Shown here in pieces: positions 48,170-57,026 of a stretch of 64,000 nucleotides of DNA. Position 1 is the first letter of the stretch. Each line of letters opens with the position of its first letter. Position numbers and translations under genes: made by a program. Source of the DNA: Neostapfia colusana (lineage: Eukaryota > Streptophyta > Magnoliopsida > Poales > Poaceae); the NCBI GenBank assembly GCA_030760725.1, contig JASWHV010000012.1, forward strand, positions 35,309,652 to 35,373,651. The letters are read 5' to 3'. A model generated the notes under the pieces. That model was given only the letters and a program-made list of their open reading frames with translations. It made no database searches and was not told where the DNA came from.

Positions 48170-49099
48170 TGTGACACCCTCATTTTTGGTTTCTGCATGT
48201 ATTCATGTTTCATGTAGAGAAAAACATTTTAAAAAGAAGTGGGGACAGAGAAAGAATTAAAAGGATAGCCAAAAAGAGCAAAAAATCCACTTCACCAAGA
48301 GTGCCGAAGACAACTCTCGCGGCCCGCTGGCCACGTGGCGCCTTCGGAGCTCATCCCCGCAAAGGGGGAGAGGTCCGGTTCTATTGGACACGTGTCACCG
48401 CCGGAGCTTATCTCTGGGAGGTCCGTCACTGTTGGACACGTGTTAACCTTGGAGCTCGTCTCTGAGAAGAAAGGAAGTCTGGCGCTGTTAGGATACGTGG
48501 CACACCCGGAGCCACCTCCGTAGAGAGGGAAGGTCCGGCACTGACACGTGGCGTGCGTGGAGCCACCTCAGAATGGAGAGGAGGTCCCGACCGCCAGGAT
48601 ACATGGCGCACGCGGAGCTCACCTCCAAAGGAGAGGGAGGTCTCGCTCGCTTGACACGCGGCACAACCGGAGCTCGTCTCTACGGAAAGGGGGAGACCAG
48701 GCCCCGGTGGACACGTGGAGCTTCCGGAGCTCATCACCATGGAGGTAACGAGTTCTGGAGAGGTTTTGGATTCTGTACGCGTGGAAATACCGGTACGGAG
48801 AGGAAACCGATATGAATTCCACAATGTTACCGCACCAAATCAACTAAAGATAAGTTGTTAAGATTCAATAACAATCTGAATAGAACTCTTATTCGAAATA
48901 CAATCAGATTAGGACTCTTCTTCTCCCGATTATAAATAGAACCCAAAACCTTTGGCCGAAACCACGAACTTCTTTCCAACTCCTGAGCCGACGACTTAGA
49001 GCCCTAGCCCCAAATCGCCGAGTAAACCCATCGCCGGAGTTTGGTCGAGAGAGATCGCCGGAAGAGAGCCCAAACGATCTGTATGATTGGAAAAGGACC
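48170..49099 (+). repeat. 3' LTR of element C, truncated by element D
   Basis: It aligns with 40248-41175 and includes the ACGTG array (48329-48746) and TATA box (48931-48938). The alignment ends at GGACC (49099), and reverse-oriented LTR sequence of D follows within six bases. Confidence 0.9.
48329..48746 (+). repeat. ACGTG-bearing minisatellite, 3' LTR copy
   Basis: The same eight units as at 40404-40822 with scattered substitutions (for example CACGTGG where the 5' copy has CACATGG near 48545). Retention in both LTRs shows the array was part of the element before insertion. Confidence 0.8.
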
Positions 49100-51275
49100 G
49101 CCGGTGGGGAACCCCTTCCGGGATCCACACTCCAGGATACACATTGGGTGGTGTCGTGCGATGCGGCACCCAACAGCATACACGAAAAGAACCATCAAGT
49201 ACAAAGTCTTTTATTTCTCAAGATAATGTCATTTACAAAGTAGTGTACCATGAGGGTACACGCAGCGGAATATACATACACACTTACTCTCGGTCCTAAC
49301 TATGCAAAAGAGAAGGCGTCCAGCCCACGGACGCTTCTTACTAGCTTTCACAGAGATGAGTGCAGCGGCAGGGTTTCCGGTGAGTCTCTGATGGCTCACT
49401 GAACAACCATCTTGATAGCAAATTTATAACCTGCAAACACTAATAATGCAACCGTGAGCACGATGGCTCAGCAAGACTTAACCGACACTCCTAAACATGG
49501 AACTCTACGTGCAGAGATTACTAACATAGGAAAGGTATGATGCCACAACGAAATGCCTAAATGTTGATCCTTACTTTCAGGTTCATAGCAGCAGATTATT
49601 ATGCCTTAGGCAGCCCTCACATCGGAAGTCCACAATCAAACAAGAAACGTTTTCTTCCGATGTGGTGATGCCCAAAGAGGAAAATAAACTTAATGAGCTC
49701 TACAACTATAGCATACATGGTTGGCAATACAATGAATTTAAGAACTTCACGACAGCAATGATTCATTTCACTTCATCTGGAAATATTACTATGTCACAAC
49801 TCAGTGAACAAGTGGTACTCATATAACCGCGAGGGACGGTAATTGCAATCAGGACACACCCGGAATACACGACACATACACCCGCCTCGAAAGACTCACG
49901 CGAGCTCTTTCTTACGTTGTATGCAGCAACCTTTCACCCGTCACTCCAATGCCGAACCAGTTCCGCCGACCCATCAGAAGGGCCACTACACGGAACACGT
50001 CGAAGTTGCTCCGCTAGCGGGTTTACACCTCTGATACCAACCCCCAAAGGACAGCCGTATAAGTTTCGACACGAGAGTACCTGAGTTACATCGGTTTATC
50101 AGGTCCCATATATCCGATATGCATCCGGTACTGTTCAAACTTGCTCAGCAGGGCGGCATATGCATCGGTCCTTAACCGACACAAACAGAGCTACAGCCAC
50201 ACAGGCCCAACGTCCTGCTGCTCCTACTCTCTGCTCGGTCTCATTTTCCATTCCAGAACTTTCATTTTCTAGAATCATACCCCGCTGTACCCACATCCTA
50301 AACTCGCGGGTAGCTTCCAACTACCTAACTTGTACCGGATCCTATACAACTTTAGCCTAGCAGAAACTACATGAAGGTAACCTATTCTACCCTGTTCTCC
50401 AAGGGTTTGTGGGCTATGAATTTGGAGTATCAATCACCTTGACCTAATGCACAATACATACTAGACCCATAAAAGTGATACAAAGCAAAATATAACTAAA
50501 AAGCTGTTAAATGCAAACCGGGGCTTGCCTTATGTTGCTGCAGGTTTATTTCTACTTTTAAGTCAGTAGCTTAGCGACGAGTAATGCTTCAAGTTTCTGT
50601 TCTGAGTCGAATGCCTCGTCGAGCTCCTTCGTCGTTTTTCCTATCGATATGAACATGCACAGTTTTATGTTGCAAGTAAAAACATTATAAAACAAAAGTG
50701 TTTTATGACTTAAGAAGAGTTCAGACTATATAAGATTTGAGAATTTGGTTTGGCTATGTGCTGGAACAGAGAAAGGAACATTTTGAGTATTGGAGGTTTT
50801 TGGAATTAAAGTGCAAAGAACTATATAATGGACATAAGTATGAAGCTGGACATAATTGGCATAAAACTGGAGAAGATGATCTCAATTGGCTCTAAAATTT
50901 TTACAGTGGACCATATATCTTACAGAGGTATGGCTTGCAAAATTTCAGACAAAGTTGATGGAAGATGTGGCCTAGGGAATTTTCTTACTATTTCGCTTCT
51001 CTGAAATCCTATGGCAATTATAGTGTCTTGTCATGCTCCAAATTTGGTTTTTCAGAAACTTGAGAGTCTCATGAGTCCATAAGACTTGGTTTCACCATTT
51101 TTGGAGCTTCCTACACGGAGATATGAATTTTCCAAACTTGGTTAAAAGTCTGAAAATATCTCTGTTCATTTTCCCAATTTTCAGAGACATACAAGATTGA
51201 GTTAACATTTGGACAAGCAAATGAATTCCAATGCCTCTGAAAATTTTACTGGAGTTCAAGGATTTTTGGAAGAGT

Positions 51276-51291
51276 GCCCTGCCCAAATTTA
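51276..51291. other. Left target duplication of the RTE element
   Basis: TGCCCTGCCCAAATTT is repeated exactly at 54752-54767. The first TG could belong to the (TTG)n tail on the right, so the duplication is 14 to 16 bp. Confidence 0.92.
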
Positions 51292-51394
51292 ACTCCGCCT
51301 ATGTTGTAATGACATAGCCGGTCCCAAGCCCGGGTAAAGGAGGAGGGGGTTGTGATAGGCTTGGCGAGCCAACAACTTACACTTAGCCATTCTC

Positions 51395-54300
51395 ATGGAA
51401 ATGAAACCCAATAGAAATTCGTTGGGGCGTAACCCTCTTAGCGACGCGCCATATCGGAACCCGGGTATGGTGTTAAGTGGGCAAGGGCCGGGTCGCCACC
51501 GCCTTAGTGGCGCGCCATATCGGAACCCGGATATGGTGTTAAATGAGCAAGGGCCGGATCGCCACCACCTTAGTGGCGCGCTACATCATCGCCCGGGTGT
51601 AGTGATAAGTGAGCAAGGGTCTTTGCATCTTACTCGACGGGTGCAAAGCGTAAGGAAGCTAGCCGAGGAACATAGATTTCGGGTGGGTAGTTGGAATGTA
51701 GGATCCTTGACGGGGAAGCTACGTGAGTTAGTAGATGTTGCCATTAGGAGACGAGTAAATATCCTTTGTGTACAAGAGACTAGATGGGCGGGTCAAAAGG
51801 CGAGAGAAGTCGAGAATACCGGTTTCAAGCTTTGGTATTCTGGTTCGGCTGGGACTAGGAATGGCGTAGGTGTTCTAATAGATAAGAGTCCTAAGGATGG
51901 AGTAGTGGATGTTCGAAGACGAGGGGATAGGATCATCTTAATCAAGATAGTAATTGGGGGCATTGTCTTGAACGTCATTAGTGCTTATGCCCCACAAGTT
52001 GGGCTCAACATGAGTGCTAAGAGGCAATTTTGGGAGGACTTGGAGGATATGGTCAGTAGTGTACCGATAACCGAGAAACTCCTCATAGGGGGAGATCTCA
52101 ATGGTCATGTGGGTGCAACTAACCTAGGATTTGAGGGGGTACATGGAGGTTTTGGATGCGGGGATAGAAATCAAGAGGGTAAGGACATCCTCGACTTTGC
52201 CGTAGCCTATGATCTGTTGATAGCTAACACCCTCTTTAGGAAGAGGCAATCTCACCTAGTGACCTTTAGTAGTGCCCAACACTCTAGCCAGATTGACTTT
52301 GTCCTCACTAGGAGAAAGGATAGACGGGAGTGTCTAGATTGTAAGGTGATCCCGGGGGAGTGTGTTGTGACACAACATAAGCTTGTGGTAGCTGACTTTC
52401 GCTTCCATACATGCTCTTTGCGCGACAAAGGTGTCAAAATCACAAGAACAAAGTGGTGGAAGTTGAAGGGAGAATCACAAGAATCCTTTAAAAATAGGGT
52501 GATCACGGAAGGACCCTGGGCAGAAAATGGAGATGCAGATAGTATGTGGATGAAGATGGCAACTTGCATTAGGAAGGTAGCTAGTGAGGTGTTCGGTGTG
52601 ACAAAGGGAAAGAAACTTGTAGATAAAGACACTTGGTGGTGGAATGAGGATGTACAAAAGTCCATTAAGGAGAAGAAGGAGTGTTACAAGAGTTGGCATA
52701 ATGATAGAAGCGCAAGCAACATGCTTAAGTACAAAGAGGCTAAGAAGAATGCAAAGCGGGCTGTGAGTAAGGCAAGAGGACAGTCCTATGATAAGTTATA
52801 TGAGAGACTAGAGACAAAAGAAGGTGAAAAGGACATATACAAGGTAGCAAAAATCCGCGAGAGAAAGATGAGGGATCTCAATCAAGTTAAATGCATCAAA
52901 GATGAGACTGACCGCATTCTAGTGAAGGATGAAGAGATTAAGAATAGATGGTGTGATTACTTTAATGGGCTATTCAATGATGGGAATGGGAGCACTATGG
53001 TTGAGTTGGATGACTCCTTTGATGACTCCAACAGGCGGTTCGTGCGGAGGATACAAGAGTTTGAGGTTAAGGAGGCCTTAAAAAGGATGAAAGGAGGAAA
53101 GGCCCTCGGCCCTGACGATGTCCCTATTGAGGTGTGGAGATGTCTTGGGGACGTGGCAATAGTATGGCTCACAAAGCTATTCAACCATATTTTTCGGTCA
53201 AACAAGATGCCTGAAGAATGGAGGAAAAGTATATTAGTACCTATCTTCAAAAATAAAGGAGATATTCAAAGTTGTACTAATTATCGAGGCATTAAGCTTA
53301 TGAGTCATACTATGAAGCTTTGGGAGAGAGTGATTGAACACCGCCTGAGGAAAGTGACCAATGTCACTAAAAACCAGTTTGGTTTTATGCCTGGGAGGTC
53401 TACAATGGAGGCGATTTTCTTGCTTCGTCAGCTTATGGAGAGATATAGGGAGCAGAAGAAGGACTTGCATATAGTGTTCATCGACTTGGAGAAGGCGTAC
53501 GACAAGATACCAAGGTCAGTCATGTGGTGGGCACTAGAGAAACATAAAGTGCCAACAAAGTACATTACCCTTATCAAGGATATGTACAATAATGTTAGGA
53601 CAAGTGTGCGCGTAAGTGATAGTGAGACTGATGCATTTCCTATCACGGTAGGACTACATCAAGGATCAACTTTGAGCCCATACATCTTTTCCTTGGTGAT
53701 GGATGAGGTGTCGAAGGATATACAAGGGGATATCCCTTGGTGCATGCTATTTGCTGATGATGTAGTGCTGGTAGATGGAACTAGAGATGGTGTTGATAAG
53801 AAATTAGAGTTATGGAGACAAACCTTAGAGTCCAAGGGGTTTAGACTTAGTAGGACCAAAACCGAGTATATGAGGTGTGACTTTAGTGGTGTTGGTCGTG
53901 AAGAGGGAAATGTTAGTCTACAAGGACAAATAGTACCTAGAAGGGACTCTTTCCGATACTTAGGATCAATGTTACAAAGCAATGGCGATATTGATGAGGA
54001 TGTTTGCCACAGGATCAAGGTAGGGTGGATGAAATGGCGACAAGCCTCTAGAATCCTATGTGATAGGAAAGTCCCACAAAAGCTAAAAGGAAAGTTCTAT
54101 AGGACGGTGATCAGATCCGCGATGCTCTATGGGGCGGAATGTTGGCCAACTAAACGGCAACATGTCCAACAAATGAGTGTTGCAGAGATGCGCATGCTAC
54201 GGTGGATGTGCGGGCACACGAGAAGAGACCGAATAAGGAATGAGGCGATTCGAGATAAGGTAGGGGTGGCGCCGATTGAAGAGAAGTTAGTCCAACATCG

Positions 54301-54517
54301 ACTTAGGTGGTTTGGACATATCCAACGGAGACCTCCAGAAGCACCGGTTAACAGTGGAATTTTAAGAGGTAGAGAAAATATTAGGAGGGGTAGAGGACGA
54401 CCAAGGTTGACCTGGGAGGAGGCGGTAAAACGAGATTTGAGAGATTGGAATGTATCCAGAGACTTAGCTCATGATAGGACCGCATGGAAAGTAGCAATCC
54501 ATGTGCCAGAATCGTAG
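51395..54517 (+). CDS. RTE ORF: AP endonuclease / reverse transcriptase, intact
   Basis: 1,040 codons ending in TAG. Residues about 12-75 are three tandem copies of a unit of about 25 residues (GMVLSGQGPGRHRLSGAPYR type), so the working start may be a later Met or leucine codon. The endonuclease runs from about 95 (RVGSWNVGSLTGK) through VQETRW (about 125), GGDLNGHVG (about 230) and SSQIDFVLTRR (about 297). RT motifs: LVPIFKNKGD and NYRGIKLMS (about 615-635), FGFMPGRST, HIVFIDLEKAYD, GLHQGSTLSPY and the catalytic FADD at 786-789. The C-terminus has RMLRWMCGHTRRDR and HRLRWFGHIQRRP, conserved in plant RTE proteins. The protein nicks target DNA and reverse-transcribes its RNA there. I see no stop, frameshift or missing catalytic residue. 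Confidence 0.95.
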   Translation: MEMKPNRNSLGRNPLSDAPYRNPGMVLSGQGPGRHRLSGAPYRNPDMVLNEQGPDRHHLSGALHHRPGVVISEQGSLHLTRRVQSVRKLAEEHRFRVGSWNVGSLTGKLRELVDVAIRRRVNILCVQETRWAGQKAREVENTGFKLWYSGSAGTRNGVGVLIDKSPKDGVVDVRRRGDRIILIKIVIGGIVLNVISAYAPQVGLNMSAKRQFWEDLEDMVSSVPITEKLLIGGDLNGHVGATNLGFEGVHGGFGCGDRNQEGKDILDFAVAYDLLIANTLFRKRQSHLVTFSSAQHSSQIDFVLTRRKDRRECLDCKVIPGECVVTQHKLVVADFRFHTCSLRDKGVKITRTKWWKLKGESQESFKNRVITEGPWAENGDADSMWMKMATCIRKVASEVFGVTKGKKLVDKDTWWWNEDVQKSIKEKKECYKSWHNDRSASNMLKYKEAKKNAKRAVSKARGQSYDKLYERLETKEGEKDIYKVAKIRERKMRDLNQVKCIKDETDRILVKDEEIKNRWCDYFNGLFNDGNGSTMVELDDSFDDSNRRFVRRIQEFEVKEALKRMKGGKALGPDDVPIEVWRCLGDVAIVWLTKLFNHIFRSNKMPEEWRKSILVPIFKNKGDIQSCTNYRGIKLMSHTMKLWERVIEHRLRKVTNVTKNQFGFMPGRSTMEAIFLLRQLMERYREQKKDLHIVFIDLEKAYDKIPRSVMWWALEKHKVPTKYITLIKDMYNNVRTSVRVSDSETDAFPITVGLHQGSTLSPYIFSLVMDEVSKDIQGDIPWCMLFADDVVLVDGTRDGVDKKLELWRQTLESKGFRLSRTKTEYMRCDFSGVGREEGNVSLQGQIVPRRDSFRYLGSMLQSNGDIDEDVCHRIKVGWMKWRQASRILCDRKVPQKLKGKFYRTVIRSAMLYGAECWPTKRQHVQQMSVAEMRMLRWMCGHTRRDRIRNEAIRDKVGVAPIEEKLVQHRLRWFGHIQRRPPEAPVNSGILRGRENIRRGRGRPRLTWEEAVKRDLRDWNVSRDLAHDRTAWKVAIHVPES

Positions 54518-54521
54518 TCGT

Positions 54522-54652
54522 GTTTTTTTTCTTTTTTCTTTTTTTCTTTTCTCTTTTCTCTTTTCTTTTTCTTTTCTCTTTTTCTTTTTTCTTTTTTTTA
54601 TTTTTTTTCTTTTTTTTTCTTTTTTTTTACCTTTTTTTCTTTTTTCCTTGTT
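54522..54652 (+). repeat. Polypyrimidine tract in the RTE 3' UTR
   Basis: About 130 bases almost wholly of T and C (runs of 5-9 T broken by C) follow the ORF. The remaining 3' UTR ends TAGCCGACCCCAACAGGC, CTTGGGATAAAGGCTTGG and the (TTG)n tail. The minus-strand lysine-rich frame over this tract is an artefact. Confidence 0.9.
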
Positions 54653-54751
54653 CTTATAACTCTTCCTCTCTTTTACTTCATTGATATTGGGTTTCATGTC
54701 TAGCCGACCCCAACAGGCTTGGGATAAAGGCTTGGTTGTTGTTGTTGTTGT

Positions 54752-54767
54752 TGCCCTGCCCAAATTT
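54752..54767. other. Right target duplication of the RTE element
   Basis: An exact copy of 51276-51291, after which the LTR sequence of D resumes (GGGAATTTTCC). Confidence 0.92.
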
Positions 54768-55121
54768 GGGAATTTTCCAATTAACAGAACTCCTGTAAAA
54801 ATTCATACAAATTTTACTTAAATGAATTAATGAGCCAAATTCAGGAATTCTCATAAATATTGGGCTGCACCCCTGGATAGTACTCTTTGAGAGGAATCCA
54901 ACAAAATTTGTTTCACAATTTTTGGACACTCCTACACAAAGTTATGGCTCTCCAAAGTTTGAACTGAAATGGGAAAATATGGAAAATGTTTAAATGCTGA
55001 CAGTGGGTCCCACTCGTCATCCCTAACCTCCAGCCATGCGCCAAACAGAGCAGGGGCGGCTCCCTCCGGCGAGGTCACCAGAAAGGCACTTCCCAGCCAC
55101 CTCCAGACCCCCTGCTTGCTG

Positions 55122-55142
55122 CCCCCCCCCCCCCCCCCCCCC
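55122..55142. repeat. Poly-C run (21 C) within the D LTR
   Basis: An unbroken C homopolymer. It may be real, or its length may be a sequencing artefact. Confidence 0.9.
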
Positions 55143-56506
55143 GTTTTCCCCCATGCTGAACTCATTGGTGAGGTCGCCGGCGGCTTAAACTCGCCGAAAA
55201 ACGGGGCGCACCGGCAACAGCAAACCCTAGGGCTCCGGCGAGGTCTTGCGCGGTGATTTCTCTACCAAATGGTCGGTTCTTGGGCTCTATAGCACCGTGG
55301 GGGATCCCTCATCACCGGCATGGGCTCAAATCGGCTCCAAAATGGCTGCAAATAGGAACTCATCGGCGACCTAGGGCAAAAATCGGTGCCGTCCCAAAAT
55401 TCTCGAAGAACAGCACCAATTCTTGATGATTTTTGATGGTTTTTTATCCTAGAGGGGCGTTGGAGAGTCTAGAACATGTTTCCAGCTCGGCACAAGTGAT
55501 GGTGGACTGAACACGATGAATTTTGAAGATTTGTGCAGCTCGGTTCTATGAATACACTTGCAGTAAACAGAGAAATTCTTCCTATGTAGTGCATAAAAAG
55601 AGGAGGGGTTTTCACCGGAGTGTAGAGCAGTCTGGGGCGCCTCTTTTTGCTGTAGAAGGTTGGGCACGATACAGCTTAGAATGTCCGGGCGCTGATGATC
55701 AGTGAGACGTGACTTGCTCGGACCTGCAGAGGAAGAACGGCGTGGCAGCGACGGGAGGAGGCCGGGCACGAGCTGGTGAGGGTTGGAAGGCGTCAAGGGG
55801 AAGCCGGCGTAGCTCCTAGACTCCTCAGCTGGGCGCCAACCCTCTCAGACGTTGATCAGCGATGAGGCCAGAGAAACGGAAGTGGTCCTTCGGTGGTTCG
55901 AGCGTGCGAGCAGGGAAAGAATGACTTCGCTGCTGCTTCGTGTGGGAGAGATAAGGGCGAAGAAAAACCCAGCTTAGAGCAGGAGGTGGTGCCCAAAACT
56001 TTGCCCCGAAGTCTGCTGCCGCGGTGATGTCGGGAGCTCGAGCGAGGGAGGAAAACAGAGGCGGTAGAAACCTTGTGTGTATGACATGTGGGGTCCACTT
56101 CTCTCCCTTATCCCCAATTTTGTTTAAAATGGCAAACGAGCTCCAAATTTGATCAAACTTGGAGGGTAGGCCAAAAAAAAATGTGAGCAACACAACAGTG
56201 CACTCAAATTTGAATTTCGGTGAAGTCGGAATTTGGAACTGAGATTTAAATTCAAATTCGAATTTTCTCCTGTTTAAATTCCAACAAATAGGAAATCCTT
56301 TTCAAATGCTCCGAAAATTTGCCGGGATATTATTGGATGTGTGGAGAACCAAATGATAGCTTTAGATCTCCGTGTTCGGGAATTTTTGCAAGTTCAAGTT
56401 TCGACTTGGAGCTCACACCGTTAAATTCAAAAGTTTAAATTCCCTCTCGTTTTCTCGGTGTGACTTGTAGCTCCACTTGGTTGAGTTTTTGGGATTTCAC
56501 ATCCCT

Positions 56507-56519
56507 CCCCCCTTAAAAA
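56507..56519 (-). other. Polypurine tract of element D
   Basis: On the minus strand AAGGGGGGAGGGA precedes the LTR start TGTGAAATCCC. Confidence 0.8.
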
Positions 56520-56569
56520 GAATCTCATCTCGAGATTCATAAAGAAGAGACGAAGTGGTAGAGAAGGAA

Positions 56570-57026
56570 TTACCGGATATTAGCGGACAGCAAGTCCGGA
56601 TAGTTTGAACGGAGGTATTCTTCACTCTCCCATGTTGCTTCCTCCGCGGTATGATTGCTCCACAATACCTTATAGAATTGGAGCGTCTGATTCCTTGTCG
56701 ACTGAGACTTTTCATCAATAATCCGGATTGGATGCTCGGCATAAGAGAGATCCGGGTGCAATGTCTCAAGATCTTCATTGCGGACAGCAGTGGTATTCTT
56801 GAGACATTTCCGAAGCTGAGAGACGTGAAATATATTATGCACCCCAGCGAGGTTCGTCGGTAGCTCAAGTCGGTAAGCTACGGGTCCACATTTCTCCGTG
56901 ATAGCAAATGGACCAATAAACCGGGGAGCGAGCTTCCCATTTACACCGAATCGGTGAACTCCCTTCATTGGAGATACGCGGAGATATACGTACTCTCCGA
57001 CGTTGAAGTTCAGCGGTCGACGTCGC
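56570..57026 (-). pseudogene. Integrase end and chromodomain of element D, cut by element F
   Basis: The minus-strand frame is open from the insertion point of F (57026) with RRRPLNFNVGEYVYLRV, then VSPMKGVHRFGVNGKLAPRF, IFHVSQLRKCL, and a chromodomain (QFYKVLWSNHTAEEATWESE), to a stop at 56570-56572. This is the C-terminal end of a chromovirus pol; the rest of pol is displaced to beyond F. No lesion other than the truncation is seen. The chromodomain steers integration to marked chromatin in related elements. Confidence 0.9.
57022..57026. other. Probable left target duplication of element F (GTCGC)
   Basis: Five bases of D coding sequence next to the LTR start TGTGGGG. The partner copy is outside the window. 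Confidence 0.5.

Larger units (their letters stand above)
40248..49099 (+). mobile_element. Element C: chromovirus with nonsense-riddled gag-pol, 3' LTR cut by element D
   Basis: 5' LTR 40248-43220, PBS 43224-43235, gag-pol 43643-48157, polypurine tract 48155-48169 and partial 3' LTR 48170-49099. Both LTR copies align from TGTGACACCC through the TATA box to GGACC (41175 and 49099), where the 3' copy is interrupted. The remainder of the 3' LTR must lie beyond the window. Integrase is followed by a chromodomain. It is distinct from A, B, D and F in LTR sequence. Confidence 0.92.
51292..54753 (+). mobile_element. Full-length RTE-clade non-LTR retroposon, 3.46 kb
   Basis: It is flanked by a perfect 14-16-bp duplication. 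It has a short 5' UTR starting AACTCCGCCTATG, a single uninterrupted 1,040-codon ORF, a pyrimidine-rich 3' UTR and a 3' end in (TTG)n (GGTTGTTGTTGTTGTTG) rather than poly-A. The short single ORF with AP endonuclease and RT, and the microsatellite tail, are features of the RTE clade. The intact ORF and perfect duplication point to a recent insertion that may still be competent. Confidence 0.93.
49105..56506 (-). repeat. 3' LTR of element D (about 3.9 kb without the RTE)
   Basis: In element orientation it starts TGTGAAATCCC (plus-strand end 56506) after the polypurine tract and ends near TTCCCCA (plus-strand start about 49105). Removing the 3,462-bp RTE and one copy of its target duplication leaves about 3.9 kb, in line with B and F. 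The left end is uncertain by a few bases because the flanking C sequence is altered (CCGCCGG against CCCCGAG). Confidence 0.82.
49105..57026 (-). mobile_element. Element D: minus-strand chromovirus inserted in the 3' LTR of C, itself cut by RTE and F
   Basis: The 3' LTR (49105-56506) contains the RTE insertion. Internal sequence follows on the minus strand: polypurine tract, then the chromodomain and integrase end (56570-57026), broken by the LTR of F. LTR sequence is related to F (shared block around CGATGCGGCACCCAACAGC at 49158 and 57083). The rest of D lies beyond the window. Confidence 0.87.

Noticed and set aside
54464..54763. Lysine/glutamate-rich 99-codon minus-strand frame
   Set aside because: It is the antisense of the polypyrimidine 3' UTR of the RTE, so low-complexity translation only.
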